A DNA stretch of 64,000 bases from Roseobacter sp. MH60115 (GCF_015644665.1 NZ_JADOBQ010000006.1:124001-188000), one strand, 5' to 3'. Positions 50,417 through 60,301 are shown, counted from the first letter of the stretch. The notes: generated from the sequence alone by a model not told the origin. Numbers and translations are program-made.

Positions 50417-50469
50417 GGGCCAAGCTGTAGAAAGGCCGCGTCCTGACTTCCAGCCCAAATGCGACGTGA

Positions 50470-50952
50470 TCAGCCCGCCTGGGTCACAATCTGCCAGGAG
50501 CCGTCATCATTGCGGATCGCGCAGCTCTGTGCAGACAGGCGCGGCAGCACTTGCGTCGCCCCCGGTGGCGCGGCACGGGACACCCCGTTCGGACAATTCG
50601 GAATGGTTGCAGGGACGTATCCCTGGTTGGCCATGCATTGCTGTTCCGCCCGGGCGCGGAGATTGCGATTGACGTCGACCGTATATATTTCGCCGGGCAC
50701 ATAGTAGCCGCCGCGCCGGTAGCAGGAGCCATCTGCCCGGCAATACCGACGGCCCGGGATATAGCGCGGCGGATCGCGGCGGATCTGATTGGCAACCGGT
50801 GCATCCGCCAGTGCCGATATCTCACAGGCCAGCAGGTCGGACTGCATGCGGCTGACCGGCACGCCCTCGCGGTGGTAGATCGACAGAGGGGCACAGGCGG
50901 TCCAGACCAGCAGGCCAACACCAAGCACAACAAGGCAGCGCAAAGAAATCAT
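50470..50952 (-). CDS. putative lipoprotein, unknown function
   Basis: The 160-residue protein opens with a signal peptide MISLRCLVVLGVGLLVWTAC; the cysteine would be lipidated, though the residue at -3 is Trp rather than Leu, Val or Ile. The mature part is Cys-rich (about six Cys) with RRYCRADGSCYRRGGYYVPG and EQQCMANQGYVPATIPNCPN. It suggests a periplasmic, possibly disulfide-bonded lipoprotein. The longer frame up to 51018 is not preferred. Family unknown to me. Confidence 0.68.
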   Translation of the reverse strand: MISLRCLVVLGVGLLVWTACAPLSIYHREGVPVSRMQSDLLACEISALADAPVANQIRRDPPRYIPGRRYCRADGSCYRRGGYYVPGEIYTVDVNRNLRARAEQQCMANQGYVPATIPNCPNGVSRAAPPGATQVLPRLSAQSCAIRNDDGSWQIVTQAG

Positions 50953-51057
50953 GCGCCCAGTTTGCCCTGCCGCGCGGGAAAGGACAATTGAATTGACCGC
51001 CCAGAGGGCATCTGCCATTCAGAAGACCGCGAAATGGCTCGAAGGACGTAAGAGCGC

Positions 51058-52434
51058 ATGAAAGTGATTATCTGTGGCGCGGGGCAGGTAGGCTGGCAAA
51101 TTGCACGCCACCTGTCGGGCGAACGCAACGATGTCACCGTGGTCGATAACAACCCTGATCTGGTGCGCCGGGCAACCGATACGCTGGACGTGCAGGGGAT
51201 TGCGGGCTTCGCAAGCTATCCGGATGTGCTGGAGCGGGCAGGGGCCCGCGATGCGGAGATGGTGATTGCCGCGACCTATTCGGATGAGGTCAACATGGTC
51301 ACCTGCCAGGTGGCCCATTCGGTCTTCGGCATCAACCGCAAGATTGCCCGGCTGCGCAGCAAGTCCTATCTGGACGCGATCTATTCCGACCTCTACCGCC
51401 GCGACCACATGCCCATCGACGTGGTGATCAGCCCCGAGAAGGAGGTTGCGGCCGCCGCGCTACAGCGTCTCTCAGCGCCCGCGGCCTTTGACACCGAAGT
51501 GTTCATGAACGGGCAGGCGCATCTGATGGGCATCACCATCGAGGAAGAATGCCCGGTGGTGAACACGCCCCTGCGGCAGCTGACCGATCTTTTCTCCACC
51601 CTGCGCGCCACGGTGGTCGGGGTGCGCCGCGAGGGATCGCTCTTTGCGCCGGAGGCCAAGGATCAGCTCTTTGTCGGGGATGATTGCTATGTCTTCACCC
51701 ATGTGGATGACATTCCCCGCACGCTGGAAATCTTTGGCAAGAAGGTCACCAAACAGGAGCGCGTGGTTCTGGTCGGCGGTGGCAATGTCGGGCTGGCCGT
51801 GGCGCAGACGCTGGAGGCGCGGGCCAAACGCGTACGCGCCAAGGTGATCGAGAAAAACCGCATCTGCGCGGAGAAGGCTGCCGAAGCGCTGGAACGCACC
51901 ATTGTGCTCAACGGAGACGGTCTCGATGCGGGGCTCTTGGCAGAGGCCGGAATTTCCCGCGCCGATGCGATGCTGGCGATCACAGATGACGACAAGACCA
52001 ACATGCTGGCCTGCGTGCGCGCCAAGGCCGAGGGCTGCCCCTATACCATCGCGCTGATCAACGATCCGACGCTGGTGCCGCTGATGACCCCGCTCGGGAT
52101 CGACGCCTATATCAATCCGCGCGCCACGACCGTCAGTTCGATCCTGCGCCACATCCGTCATGGCCGGGTCCGCGCGGTCTATTCCATCGGCGATGCCGAG
52201 GCCGAAGTGATCGAGGCGGAGGTGATGTCGACCTCGCCGCTGGCGGGCCGGCGCATCTCCGAGATCGATTTCCCCGAGGGCGTGCTGGTCGGCGCGGTGC
52301 GCAAGGGCAAAGAGGTGATCCGCCCGCTGGGTTCGACCCGCATCGATGAAGGCGATGTGGTGGCGATCTTTGCGCTGGCGGGCGACGTGCCAGAGGTGGA
52401 GCGGCTGATGCAGGTCTCCATCGACTTCTTCTGA
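51058..52434 (+). CDS. trkA: Trk potassium uptake regulatory subunit TrkA
   Basis: TrkA (458 residues) has two NAD-binding RCK repeats, each starting with a Rossmann motif: VIICGAGQVGWQIARHLSGE at the N-terminus and VVLVGGGNVGLAVAQTLEAR around residue 240, each followed by a TrkA-C domain. It gates the TrkH channel in response to nucleotides. The gene lies directly before trkH, after the ntrYX genes and two inverted genes, agreeing with the alphaproteobacterial ntr-trk-hfq order. Confidence 0.96.
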   Translation: MKVIICGAGQVGWQIARHLSGERNDVTVVDNNPDLVRRATDTLDVQGIAGFASYPDVLERAGARDAEMVIAATYSDEVNMVTCQVAHSVFGINRKIARLRSKSYLDAIYSDLYRRDHMPIDVVISPEKEVAAAALQRLSAPAAFDTEVFMNGQAHLMGITIEEECPVVNTPLRQLTDLFSTLRATVVGVRREGSLFAPEAKDQLFVGDDCYVFTHVDDIPRTLEIFGKKVTKQERVVLVGGGNVGLAVAQTLEARAKRVRAKVIEKNRICAEKAAEALERTIVLNGDGLDAGLLAEAGISRADAMLAITDDDKTNMLACVRAKAEGCPYTIALINDPTLVPLMTPLGIDAYINPRATTVSSILRHIRHGRVRAVYSIGDAEAEVIEAEVMSTSPLAGRRISEIDFPEGVLVGAVRKGKEVIRPLGSTRIDEGDVVAIFALAGDVPEVERLMQVSIDFF

Positions 52435-52437
52435 CCC

Positions 52438-53991
52438 GTGGGACGCATTCGGTCCATTCAGAAACGCCGCAGCGCCTTTGATCAGCTGATGGATCTGCCG
52501 CTGTTCCTGCTGATCTTTGGTGCCGCCTCGATTGCGATGCTGGTCCCGGCGCTGCACGGTGGCGTGGTGCGCAATCTCGATACCGCACGGATGTTTTTCT
52601 ACAGCGGCATCCTCGGCATCACCGCCTTCCTGCTGATCGCCATTGCCCATGCCGGGCGCAGGCCGCGCCACGGGGCCCTTGGCACGCTGTTGTCATTGTT
52701 TGCCACTTTCGTGTTTCTGCCGGCCTTCCTGGCCATTCCCTTCTACGAAGGCCTGGGCACCACCACATTCATGAACGCCTACATGGAGATGGTGAGTGCC
52801 GTCACCACAACCGGCGCGACGCTCTTTCAGAACCCCGGACGGCTGGACGGCACATTGCACCTCTGGCGCGCGCAGGTGGGTTGGATGGGCGGCGCCGTGA
52901 TGTGGATCGCCGCCTCTGCAATCCTTGCCCCGCTCAATCTGGGCGGCTTCGAGGTCACGGCACAGGCCGAGCCAGGGCAACGCGAAGCCGCCACCAGCCT
53001 GAATGGTCGGGTCAATCCGCGCGAAAGGCTGGTGCGGGTGACCGCAACGCTGCTGCCGATTTACATCGGGCTGACGCTGCTGTTGTGGGTTTTGCTGATG
53101 ATCAGCGGCGATGCCTCGCTCGTCGCGCTCTGCCATGCGATGTCGGTCATGGCCACGTCGGGGATCTCCCCGGTGGGCGGCGTGGAATTCAGCGGCTCGG
53201 GCGTCACAGGCGAAGCACTGGCGCTGCTCTTCATGTTCTTTGCCCTGTCGCGGCTGACCTTTTCTTCGGACACCATCACTGCGACGCAGGGTGGGCTGCG
53301 CACCGATCCTGAATTCCGTCTCGGGCTCGTCCTGATCCTCGGTGTGCCGCTGGTTCTGTTCTTCCGCCACTGGCTGGGCGCCTTTGATGTCGCCGCCGAA
53401 GACGATCTGTCGCAGGCCGCGCTGGCGCTCTGGGGGTCGATTTTCACCGTGATGTCCTTCCTGACGACCACCGGATTTGCCAGCGAACACTGGGCGCAGA
53501 CGCAGGCCTGGTCCGGTCTCGACACACCAGGGCTGATCCTCATGGGGCTGGCCTTGATCGGCGGCGGGGTGGCCACAACGGCGGGCGGCGTGAAGCTGCT
53601 GCGTGTCTTCGCGCTCTACCTGAACGGGCTGCGCGAAATGGAGCGGCTGGTGCACCCCTCCTCGGTCAGCGGTGCGGGCAGCGATACCCGGCGCCTGCAG
53701 CGCAACGGGGCCTTTATCGCATGGATTTTCTTCATGCTTTTTGCCCTGACGCTGGCCGTGCTGACGATCCTGCTGGCGCTGCTCGGCGTGTCCTTTGAAA
53801 ATGCGCTGGTCCTCAGCATCGCCGGTCTGTCCACCACCGGCCCGCTGACCGCACTGGCGGCCGACGCACCCATCGTCCTGACGGAACTCAGCACCGCGGC
53901 CAAGGCGGTTTTCTGCGCAGCCATGGTGCTTGGCCGTCTTGAAACCCTTGCAATTGTCGCCCTTTTGACCCCTGATTTATGGCGGGCCTGA
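52438..53991 (+). CDS. trkH: Trk potassium uptake channel TrkH
   Basis: The 517-residue membrane protein has four pore-like repeats, each with a filter-type Gly segment: SAVTTTGATLFQNPG, SVMATSGISPVGGVEF, SFLTTTGFASEHW and AGLSTTGPLTALA. About ten transmembrane helices are visible. The start is GTG 52438, three bases after the trkA stop, without an obvious ribosome binding site, suggesting coupling with trkA. Confidence 0.94.
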   Translation: MGRIRSIQKRRSAFDQLMDLPLFLLIFGAASIAMLVPALHGGVVRNLDTARMFFYSGILGITAFLLIAIAHAGRRPRHGALGTLLSLFATFVFLPAFLAIPFYEGLGTTTFMNAYMEMVSAVTTTGATLFQNPGRLDGTLHLWRAQVGWMGGAVMWIAASAILAPLNLGGFEVTAQAEPGQREAATSLNGRVNPRERLVRVTATLLPIYIGLTLLLWVLLMISGDASLVALCHAMSVMATSGISPVGGVEFSGSGVTGEALALLFMFFALSRLTFSSDTITATQGGLRTDPEFRLGLVLILGVPLVLFFRHWLGAFDVAAEDDLSQAALALWGSIFTVMSFLTTTGFASEHWAQTQAWSGLDTPGLILMGLALIGGGVATTAGGVKLLRVFALYLNGLREMERLVHPSSVSGAGSDTRRLQRNGAFIAWIFFMLFALTLAVLTILLALLGVSFENALVLSIAGLSTTGPLTALAADAPIVLTELSTAAKAVFCAAMVLGRLETLAIVALLTPDLWRA

Positions 53992-54008
53992 ACGGTCCCA
54001 TTTTTTAG

Positions 54009-54029
54009 GTCCGTAACGGACTGTTTTTT
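54009..54029 (+). terminator. rho-independent terminator after trkH
   Basis: A GTCCG/CGGAC stem with a TAA loop followed by TG and six T residues lies 18 bases after the trkH stop. It separates trkAH from hfq, so hfq probably has its own promoter in 54030-54121; TTGACT at 54044 is a possible -35. Confidence 0.7.
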
Positions 54030-54121
54030 GGGGTGGAATCTCCTTGACTGGCGTTCCATAATTGCGCCAGAGGGGCGGGCTCGATCTGCGGGCTCCGGCA
54101 AGAAAAAAGGCGAGTGCTAAA

Positions 54122-54361
54122 ATGGCGTCGGACAGACAGAACCTTCAGGATGCGTTCCTGAATCATGTGCGCAAGACAAAAGTTCCTGTGACAATTTTCC
54201 TGATCAACGGGGTGAAACTGCAAGGTGTCATCACGTGGTTCGACAATTTCTGTGTGTTGCTGCGTCGCGATGGTCAATCCCAGCTTGTCTACAAGCACGC
54301 GATCTCCACCATCATGCCGAGCCAGCCGATCAGCCTGTATGAGGGCGAAGACGCTTCTTGA
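54122..54361 (+). CDS. hfq: RNA chaperone Hfq
   Basis: Hfq (79 residues) is a hexameric RNA chaperone. It shows [20 protein letters not shown], the Sm1 motif [20 protein letters not shown] and the Sm2 motif [11 protein letters not shown]. The C-terminal tail is short, as in alphaproteobacteria. The start is the ATG giving MASDRQNL; a longer frame upstream begins at 54062 and is Arg/Ala-rich. The stop overlaps hflX. Confidence 0.97.
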
Positions 54362-55656
54362 GCAAAGCGCCATTTCAAGTCGAGAATGACGAGGCCGCGC
54401 GGGTCACCCGCGCCTGGGTTTTGCATCCCGACATCAAATCAGATCCGAACCGTCGCCTCGCCGATCATGGATTGGCCGAGGCGATTTCGCTGGCCCGCGC
54501 CCTGCCGGAACTCGAGGTGGTCGGCGGCGAGGTCGTGCCGCTCAAGACCGTGCGGGCCGGCATGCTCTTTGGCTCCGGCAAGATCGAAGACATCAAGGAA
54601 ACCCTGCACGATCAGGAGATCGAACTGGTGCTGGTGGACGGCCCGGTCAGCCCCGTGCAGCAGCGCAACCTAGAAAAGGCCTGGGGCGTCAAGCTCCTCG
54701 ATCGCACCGGGCTGATCCTGGAGATTTTCAGCGACCGCGCCGCAACCCGCGAGGGTGTCTTGCAGGTGGAGATGGCCGCGCTGAGCTATCAGCGCACGCG
54801 GCTGGTCCGGGCCTGGACCCACCTTGAACGTCAGCGGGGCGGGTTGGGTTTTGTCGGCGGTCCCGGTGAGACGCAGATCGAGGCAGACAGGCGCGCCATC
54901 GATGAGCAGCTCGTGCGCCTGCGGCGTCAGCTCGACAAGGTGGTGAAAACCCGCGCCCTGCACCGCGCGGCCCGCGCCAAGGTGCCTTATCCGATTGTGG
55001 CGCTGGTGGGCTATACCAACGCTGGCAAATCCACTCTCTTCAATCGCCTCACCGGGGCGGAGGTGATGGCCAAGGACATGCTCTTTGCCACGCTCGACCC
55101 GACCATGCGCCGGGTGCAATTGCCTGACGGGCCGGAGGTCATCCTCTCGGACACGGTGGGGTTCATCTCCGATCTGCCGACCGAACTCGTGGCGTCCTTC
55201 CGCGCCACGCTCGAAGAGGTGCTGGCCGCGGACGTGATCTGCCACGTGCGCGATATCTCGCACCCGGAAACGGAAGAGCAGGCGCGGGACGTACAGGACA
55301 TTCTGACTTCCCTCGGCGTGGAGGAGGAGCGTCCCTGCTTCGAGGTCTGGAACAAGCTGGACCTGCTCGATGAAGAGGCCGCAGACGCGATGCGCGCCCG
55401 CGCAGACCGGGACGACGCGGTCTTTGCCATCTCCGCGCTCACGGGCGCGGGTGTCGCCCCGTTGCTGGATGCCATCACGACGCAGATACAGGGCGCCAAA
55501 CGTCAGACCGACCTGCATCTCAGCTACGCCGACGGCAAAAAACGCGCCTGGCTCTTTGACCACGAGCTGGTCGAGGCGGAACAGCAGACCGAGGATGGCT
55601 TTGACATCACCGTGCGCTGGACCGTGCAACAAGAGGCCCAGTTCGAGCGTCTCTGA
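54358..55656 (+). CDS. hflX: ribosome-associated GTPase HflX
   Basis: HflX (432 residues) has an N-terminal HflX domain, a glycine-rich linker ([20 protein letters not shown]) and a GTPase domain with G1 [18 protein letters not shown]3 [10 protein letters not shown] and G4 NKLD. It acts on 50S subunits and stalled ribosomes. The start TTG 54358 overlaps the hfq stop; hfq-hflX coupling is conserved in Proteobacteria. Confidence 0.95.
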
Positions 55657-55683
55657 CACGCGCAAACAGCAGGTAGGGTGGGC

Positions 55684-56247
55684 CTATGGGCCACCTTCCG
55701 ACGCGAACCGCCACGCGCCCGGGCTCAGCGCGTTCAGCTTCCATATCCCGACCTGCACCCGGATCAACCGCAGGCAGGGTAACCCCACATGCGCCGTCAT
55801 GCGCCGCACCTGCCGGTTGCGCCCCTCGCGAATGGTCATGCGCAGCCAGGCATCGGGCACGGTCTTGCGAAACCTCACCGGCGGGTCCCGGGGCCAAAGC
55901 GGGTCGGGGGTTTCAATCTGATCGACCTCCGCCGGTTTGGTCACGCCGTCCTTCAACGTGACCCCGCGCCGCAACGCCTCCAGCGCCGCGGCATCGGGGG
56001 TACCTTCGACTTGGACCAGATAGATCTTGGCCATCTTGAATTTGGGATTGGCAATCCGCGCCTGCAGCTTGCCGTTATCGGTCAAGACCATCAGGCCTTC
56101 GCTGTCCTTGTCGAGCCGCCCCGCCGGGTAAAAGCCGGGTTCGTCGATGTAGGCAGAGAGCGTCGGGCGCGGCGAGCCTTCCGTCCCCTTGTCGGTGAAC
56201 TGCGACAGCACGCCGAAGGGCTTGTGAAACAGGATAACGCGCCCCAT
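55684..56247 (-). CDS. RsuA/RluE-type ribosomal pseudouridine synthase
   Basis: The 187-residue protein begins MGRVILFHKPFGVLSQF and has the catalytic Asp in YPAGRLDKDSEGLMVLTDNG. The C-terminus has TIREGRNRQVRRMTAHVGLP, a pseudouridine synthase signature. It lacks an S4 domain, so RluE (23S rRNA) is the closest E. coli match. A longer frame to 56361 overlaps the upstream acylase and is not used. It follows the penicillin acylase gene closely. Confidence 0.9.
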   Translation of the reverse strand: MGRVILFHKPFGVLSQFTDKGTEGSPRPTLSAYIDEPGFYPAGRLDKDSEGLMVLTDNGKLQARIANPKFKMAKIYLVQVEGTPDAAALEALRRGVTLKDGVTKPAEVDQIETPDPLWPRDPPVRFRKTVPDAWLRMTIREGRNRQVRRMTAHVGLPCLRLIRVQVGIWKLNALSPGAWRFASEGGP

Positions 56248-56251
56248 GGCC

Positions 56252-58717
56252 TCAGGGGCGCGGCTGCAGGACAGTGACACCGACGGCCGCCGCCCGCGCC
56301 AGATCTTCATCCAGAGACATCGGAATATACTCGCCGCGCCGCCACAGCTGGGCCAGATCATCGTAATGCCGCGACAGAAAATGACCCGACTGCCCCGTCG
56401 AGGTCACAAAGACCGAACTGTCCGGATCGGCGAAATCATAGACCCCGCGATACCCCGCGCCATGCACATTGTGGAAAGGATCGGGCCCGGAGCCACTGGT
56501 GAGGCCCCGCTGCAGGGTATTGTCGCCCCCATTGGTGGATTGCCGGATGTTCACGAAGAACCGCAGGATCGGCACCTCTCCCAGCACCGGGTGATCATGG
56601 GTCGCCTGATGCGCATCGCCCCAGCGCAGCGTCTCCAGCGCCGGTCCCCAAGTCTCCTCGATCCAGATCAGCGCGTCATCCAGTGCCAGCCGCGCCATGT
56701 CTGCACAGGTCTCGACCGGTGCCGACTGGATCACGTCACACCAGACAGAGGCGCCGTCGATGTCGCGAAAGGCCCGCTCGATGAACAGAGGCTCCACATG
56801 GGTCAGTTCACTGGCCAGCGGCCCCAGCTCGTCCTGCACCATGCGCGCCTGCAGGCTGCGCAGCCACGCCATGTAGATCAGCGGCTCGGGCATATGTTCG
56901 TTCATCTCGCCCGACCAGCTGGCCAGCAAGGTCAGGGCGCGTTGTCGCTTGCGCAGGGGCGTGCCTTCCGGCGCTGCTTCCCCGGTGAACCACAGTTCCG
57001 CCCCAATGAGCGGCAGCAGCGACCGCGCGGTAAAGCTGACCGTGTCCAGCTGTGCCTCGATGAAACTGTCGCGGGTATGCACCTCGCGCGCCTGCATCAG
57101 CCGTTGCCAGCGCTGCACCCGCTGCGTGTCGCCCCAGTCAAAGGAGACGTGGTTCGGAAACGGCCGGTCCACGATCTTGTTGTTCGAATTGCCCAGGATC
57201 CCGCCATTGGGCGCGACAAAGGAGGGGTTCGACGCATAGGGCAGGCGGCCCTGCCAGCGGTTCGCCTCGATCCAGCCCGGGCTGGGCAGGCGCCCCTGGC
57301 TTTGATGCTGCACATCCCGCCTTGGCATCGCGCCAATCATCTTCATCGCGATGTTCTCGCGGTCCACCAGCATCAGGTTCTGCGCAGGCGCGATAAACCC
57401 TTCGATCGCATCTATGCCGTCCTGCACCGATTGCGCCTCCATCAGACGCAGGGCGGCGGCCATCGAGGTATCCTTCGGGCTCAGCACCGTCCAGGCGAGC
57501 GAGGCGACGTGACCCGGCGGGGTGATGCTCGCCAGATTGTAATGCGTGCCGGGCAGCACCGGGCCGTTATCGGTCCAGCGCAGCGTAATGGTGATCGGGG
57601 TCTCATCCTTGATGTTTATGATGGACCCGCGGGTCTCGAACCGCTTGTAGCCATCGGGCGTGCGGTACTCTTCGGGGTTTTCCGGGTTCAACGCCTCGAT
57701 ATAGACATCCTGATCGTCCATCACGGCAGAGGTCAGCCCCCAGCCAAGCGCCTCGCTGCGCCCGCTCAGCACCAGAGGCATGCCGGGGATCGTGGCCCCG
57801 ATGATACCGCCTGATTGCAATTGCAGCCGCGCCAGATACCAGATCGCCGGGGCGGTAAAGCCCAGATGCGGATCATTGGCCAGCAGGGTCCCACCCGAGG
57901 CCGAGCGCGTGGGGGCAGCGGCCCAGGCATTGGACGCCCCCGCAAAGACGCTGCGGTTGAAAGGCGACAGCGGATGCGCGGGCATTTCGGTCGTTTCGGC
58001 AAACCGGGACACGCCGGGCACCAGCTGCGCATATTCCGGCAGGGCGGCGATACCGCTGCCGGGCGCATCCGGCAGGATGTCGGCGAGCCGGTCCGCATCA
58101 GAGAGCGCAAGCGACATGCGCGCGCGCAGCACTTCCTTGTCCAGATGCCCCGACAGCTGCAGCCCCATCAGCTTGATGATCGCCAGCGAATCCGCCGGAC
58201 GCCACGCAGACACCGGCGCGTTGAAGATGAACATTTCCGGCGCGCCCCGGCCCAGAGCGCTTGAATTGATCTCGTCCAGCCGCGCATTCACCCCGGTGGC
58301 ATAGGCGCGCAACAGCAGCATCGTGCGGTCATCCTGCGCATCAACAGAGGCAACGGCGCGCGCATAAATGTCCAGCCGCCGCACCAGTTTGTCGATGTTC
58401 ACGGTTGCCGTGCCAAACACCTCGGACAGGCGCCCCTGCGCGGTGCGGCGCAGCATCGTCATCTGCCACAGACGGTCCTGCGCATGGGCGTAGCCGAGGG
58501 CATAGAACACGTCCGGATCGGCCTCGCCAAAGATATGCGGCACATTGGCGTTGTCGCGCACGATCTCGACCGGCGCCGTCAGATAGGGCAGCTCCAGCAC
58601 CTTGTCGTAATCCGGCAGCGACCGCGAGGCGAGGTAGTACACCATGCAGACACCCAGCACCACGAGCACCACCGATGCCGCTGCCAATCGCATCAACCAA
58701 GTAAAGAGCAGACCCAT
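56252..58717 (-). CDS. penicillin acylase family (Ntn-hydrolase) protein
   Basis: The 821-residue protein has an N-terminal signal anchor (about residues 5-30). After the alpha chain region the autocatalytic cleavage site is at Ser262 (FAGASNAWAAAPTRSASGG), the N-terminal nucleophile of the beta chain, with LLANDPHLGFTAPAIWYLAR following, a typical acylase motif. Family members hydrolyse amide bonds of penicillins, cephalosporins or acyl-homoserine lactones. The substrate cannot be decided. It is upstream of the pseudouridine synthase gene on the same strand. Confidence 0.9.
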   Translation of the reverse strand: MGLLFTWLMRLAAASVVLVVLGVCMVYYLASRSLPDYDKVLELPYLTAPVEIVRDNANVPHIFGEADPDVFYALGYAHAQDRLWQMTMLRRTAQGRLSEVFGTATVNIDKLVRRLDIYARAVASVDAQDDRTMLLLRAYATGVNARLDEINSSALGRGAPEMFIFNAPVSAWRPADSLAIIKLMGLQLSGHLDKEVLRARMSLALSDADRLADILPDAPGSGIAALPEYAQLVPGVSRFAETTEMPAHPLSPFNRSVFAGASNAWAAAPTRSASGGTLLANDPHLGFTAPAIWYLARLQLQSGGIIGATIPGMPLVLSGRSEALGWGLTSAVMDDQDVYIEALNPENPEEYRTPDGYKRFETRGSIINIKDETPITITLRWTDNGPVLPGTHYNLASITPPGHVASLAWTVLSPKDTSMAAALRLMEAQSVQDGIDAIEGFIAPAQNLMLVDRENIAMKMIGAMPRRDVQHQSQGRLPSPGWIEANRWQGRLPYASNPSFVAPNGGILGNSNNKIVDRPFPNHVSFDWGDTQRVQRWQRLMQAREVHTRDSFIEAQLDTVSFTARSLLPLIGAELWFTGEAAPEGTPLRKRQRALTLLASWSGEMNEHMPEPLIYMAWLRSLQARMVQDELGPLASELTHVEPLFIERAFRDIDGASVWCDVIQSAPVETCADMARLALDDALIWIEETWGPALETLRWGDAHQATHDHPVLGEVPILRFFVNIRQSTNGGDNTLQRGLTSGSGPDPFHNVHGAGYRGVYDFADPDSSVFVTSTGQSGHFLSRHYDDLAQLWRRGEYIPMSLDEDLARAAAVGVTVLQPRP

Positions 58718-58822
58718 CTGTGCATCACCTATCGAATATGCGTCGTTTTGTTGACCCTATTGCCCTGACTGTTAGGTAGGAGAAGAACGTAAAGCAACAT
58801 TGAATACGGGAAGGGTAATCAT

Positions 58823-59692
58823 ATGGCCAAGCTGGCATTTTTGGGACTGGGCGTCATGGGGGGGCCGATGGCCGGGCATTTGCAGAAGGCTGGCCACGAC
58901 GTGACCGTGTACAACCGCACGGCAACCAAGGCGGACGACTGGGTTTCCACCTATGGTGGTGCCATGGCAAAAACTCCGCGCGAGGCCGTCAGGGACGCGG
59001 ATTTCGTGATGTCCTGTGTTGGGAACGACGATGATCTGCGCTCGGTTTGCCTTGGGGACGACGGGGCATTTGCCGGGATGACCTCCGGGACGGTCTTTGT
59101 GGACCACACAACCGTGTCCGCCGCCGTGACCCGTGAGCTTTATGCCGCGGCCAATGAAAAACAGGTGAGCTTTGTCGATGCGCCGATCTCGGGTGGGCAG
59201 GCGGGGGCCGAGAATGCGGCGCTGTCGATCATGTGTGGCGGCGACGAGGGCGCCTATGACCGGGCGCTGCCGGTGATGGAGGTTTATTCCAAGATCTGCC
59301 GCCGCCTTGGAGACAGTGGCGCGGGCCAGATGACCAAGATGTGCAACCAGATTGCCATCGCGGGGCTGGTGCAGGGGCTGAGCGAGGCGCTGCATTTTGC
59401 CGACAAGGCCGGCCTGGATGGCCGTGCCGTGGTCGAGGTGATCAGCCAGGGCGCAGCCGGCAGCTGGCAGATGGACAACCGCTACGAGACCATGCTCGAC
59501 GATCATTTCGATCACGGGTTTGCCACCGACTGGATGCGCAAGGATCTGGGCATCTGCCTCTCCACCGCGAATGAGACGGGGGCCAGCCTGCCGGTCACGG
59601 CGCTGGTCGATCAATTCTACAAGGACGTGCAGAAAATGGGCGGCGGTCGCTGGGATACCTCCAGCCTCTTCAAGCGTCTACAGGCACTCTGA
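58823..59692 (+). CDS. 3-hydroxyisobutyrate dehydrogenase-family oxidoreductase
   Basis: The 289-residue protein has the Rossmann motif AFLGLGVMGGPMAGHLQKAG for NAD(P), the substrate-binding DAPISGGQAGAENAALSIMC, the catalytic Lys in GDSGAGQMTKMCNQIAIAGL and a KDLGICLSTANETGASLP helix. It is a beta-hydroxyacid dehydrogenase; the exact substrate (3-hydroxyisobutyrate, tartronate semialdehyde or other) is unknown. The gene is monocistronic and ends at a terminator. Confidence 0.93.
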   Translation: MAKLAFLGLGVMGGPMAGHLQKAGHDVTVYNRTATKADDWVSTYGGAMAKTPREAVRDADFVMSCVGNDDDLRSVCLGDDGAFAGMTSGTVFVDHTTVSAAVTRELYAAANEKQVSFVDAPISGGQAGAENAALSIMCGGDEGAYDRALPVMEVYSKICRRLGDSGAGQMTKMCNQIAIAGLVQGLSEALHFADKAGLDGRAVVEVISQGAAGSWQMDNRYETMLDDHFDHGFATDWMRKDLGICLSTANETGASLPVTALVDQFYKDVQKMGGGRWDTSSLFKRLQAL

Positions 59693-59706
59693 CCCGCGCA
59701 ATGAAG

Positions 59707-59730
59707 GCCCCGCCATCTGGCGGGGCTTTT
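59707..59730 (+). terminator. rho-independent terminator after the dehydrogenase gene
   Basis: Perfect 8-bp arms GCCCCGCC and GGCGGGGC with an ATCT loop and a TTTT tail, 14 bases after the stop. Confidence 0.85.
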
Positions 59731-59734
59731 GGCA

Positions 59735-60301
59735 TCAGGGAATGATGCGGTTATACTTGGAGCCTTGCAGCGTGGCCCCCAGCAGCAACCCGGCGCGGCC
59801 GAACACAACCGCCTGGACAGGGGCCAGCGCCGTTGTGGTGTCCGCCTTCACGCCGTCACCCTGGTCCGAGAACACGTATTCCACGTCACCGCCCACGGTC
59901 CAGCCCGGAGACCGGCGGAAGCTTGTCAGCGCCTCTTCGGTCAGGAAAAACAACACATGTGCATATTGCTGCGCCCCGATCTGCAGCCCGCCGGTGACCT
60001 GCGTGGTGGAATAGTAATCCACGGTCACATCATTGACCCTCAGCGCGCCACGCCCATAGGCCCCGCCAAAACCAAAGCCCGCTTTGGTCACCAGTGGCAT
60101 CACCAGAATACCGTTTGCCTTGTCGGCGAGGTTTCGGGTGGCCGGATAGCTTCTGTACATCTCGGCCAGGGTCGCATCGACCCGCGCGTCGATCGTGTCG
60201 CCACCGCGTGATCCGACGCCATTGCCGCAGGCCGCCGTGACCGACACGGCAGCAAGCGCGCCAAGGGTGAACCCCCTGCGAGAGAAATTTGGAATATTCA
60301 T
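59735..60301 (-). CDS. SYLF/Ysc84-domain lipoprotein
   Basis: The 188-residue protein starts MNIPNFSRRGFTLGALAAVS, a twin-arginine-type leader (SRRGFTL), then VTAAC with a lipidated Cys. The mature part contains the SYLF lipid-binding domain: LADKANGILVMPLVTKAGFG, FGGAYGRGALRV, GGLQIGAQQYAHVLFFLTEE and GRAGLLLGATLQGSKYNRI. Likely anchored in the membrane facing the periplasm. Function is unknown. Confidence 0.87.
   Translation of the reverse strand: MNIPNFSRRGFTLGALAAVSVTAACGNGVGSRGGDTIDARVDATLAEMYRSYPATRNLADKANGILVMPLVTKAGFGFGGAYGRGALRVNDVTVDYYSTTQVTGGLQIGAQQYAHVLFFLTEEALTSFRRSPGWTVGGDVEYVFSDQGDGVKADTTTALAPVQAVVFGRAGLLLGATLQGSKYNRIIP

Noticed and set aside
56246-57814. 522-codon plus-strand frame opposite the penicillin acylase gene
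   Set aside because: It is antisense to the acylase, rich in Arg, His and Gln, and not similar to any family I know.
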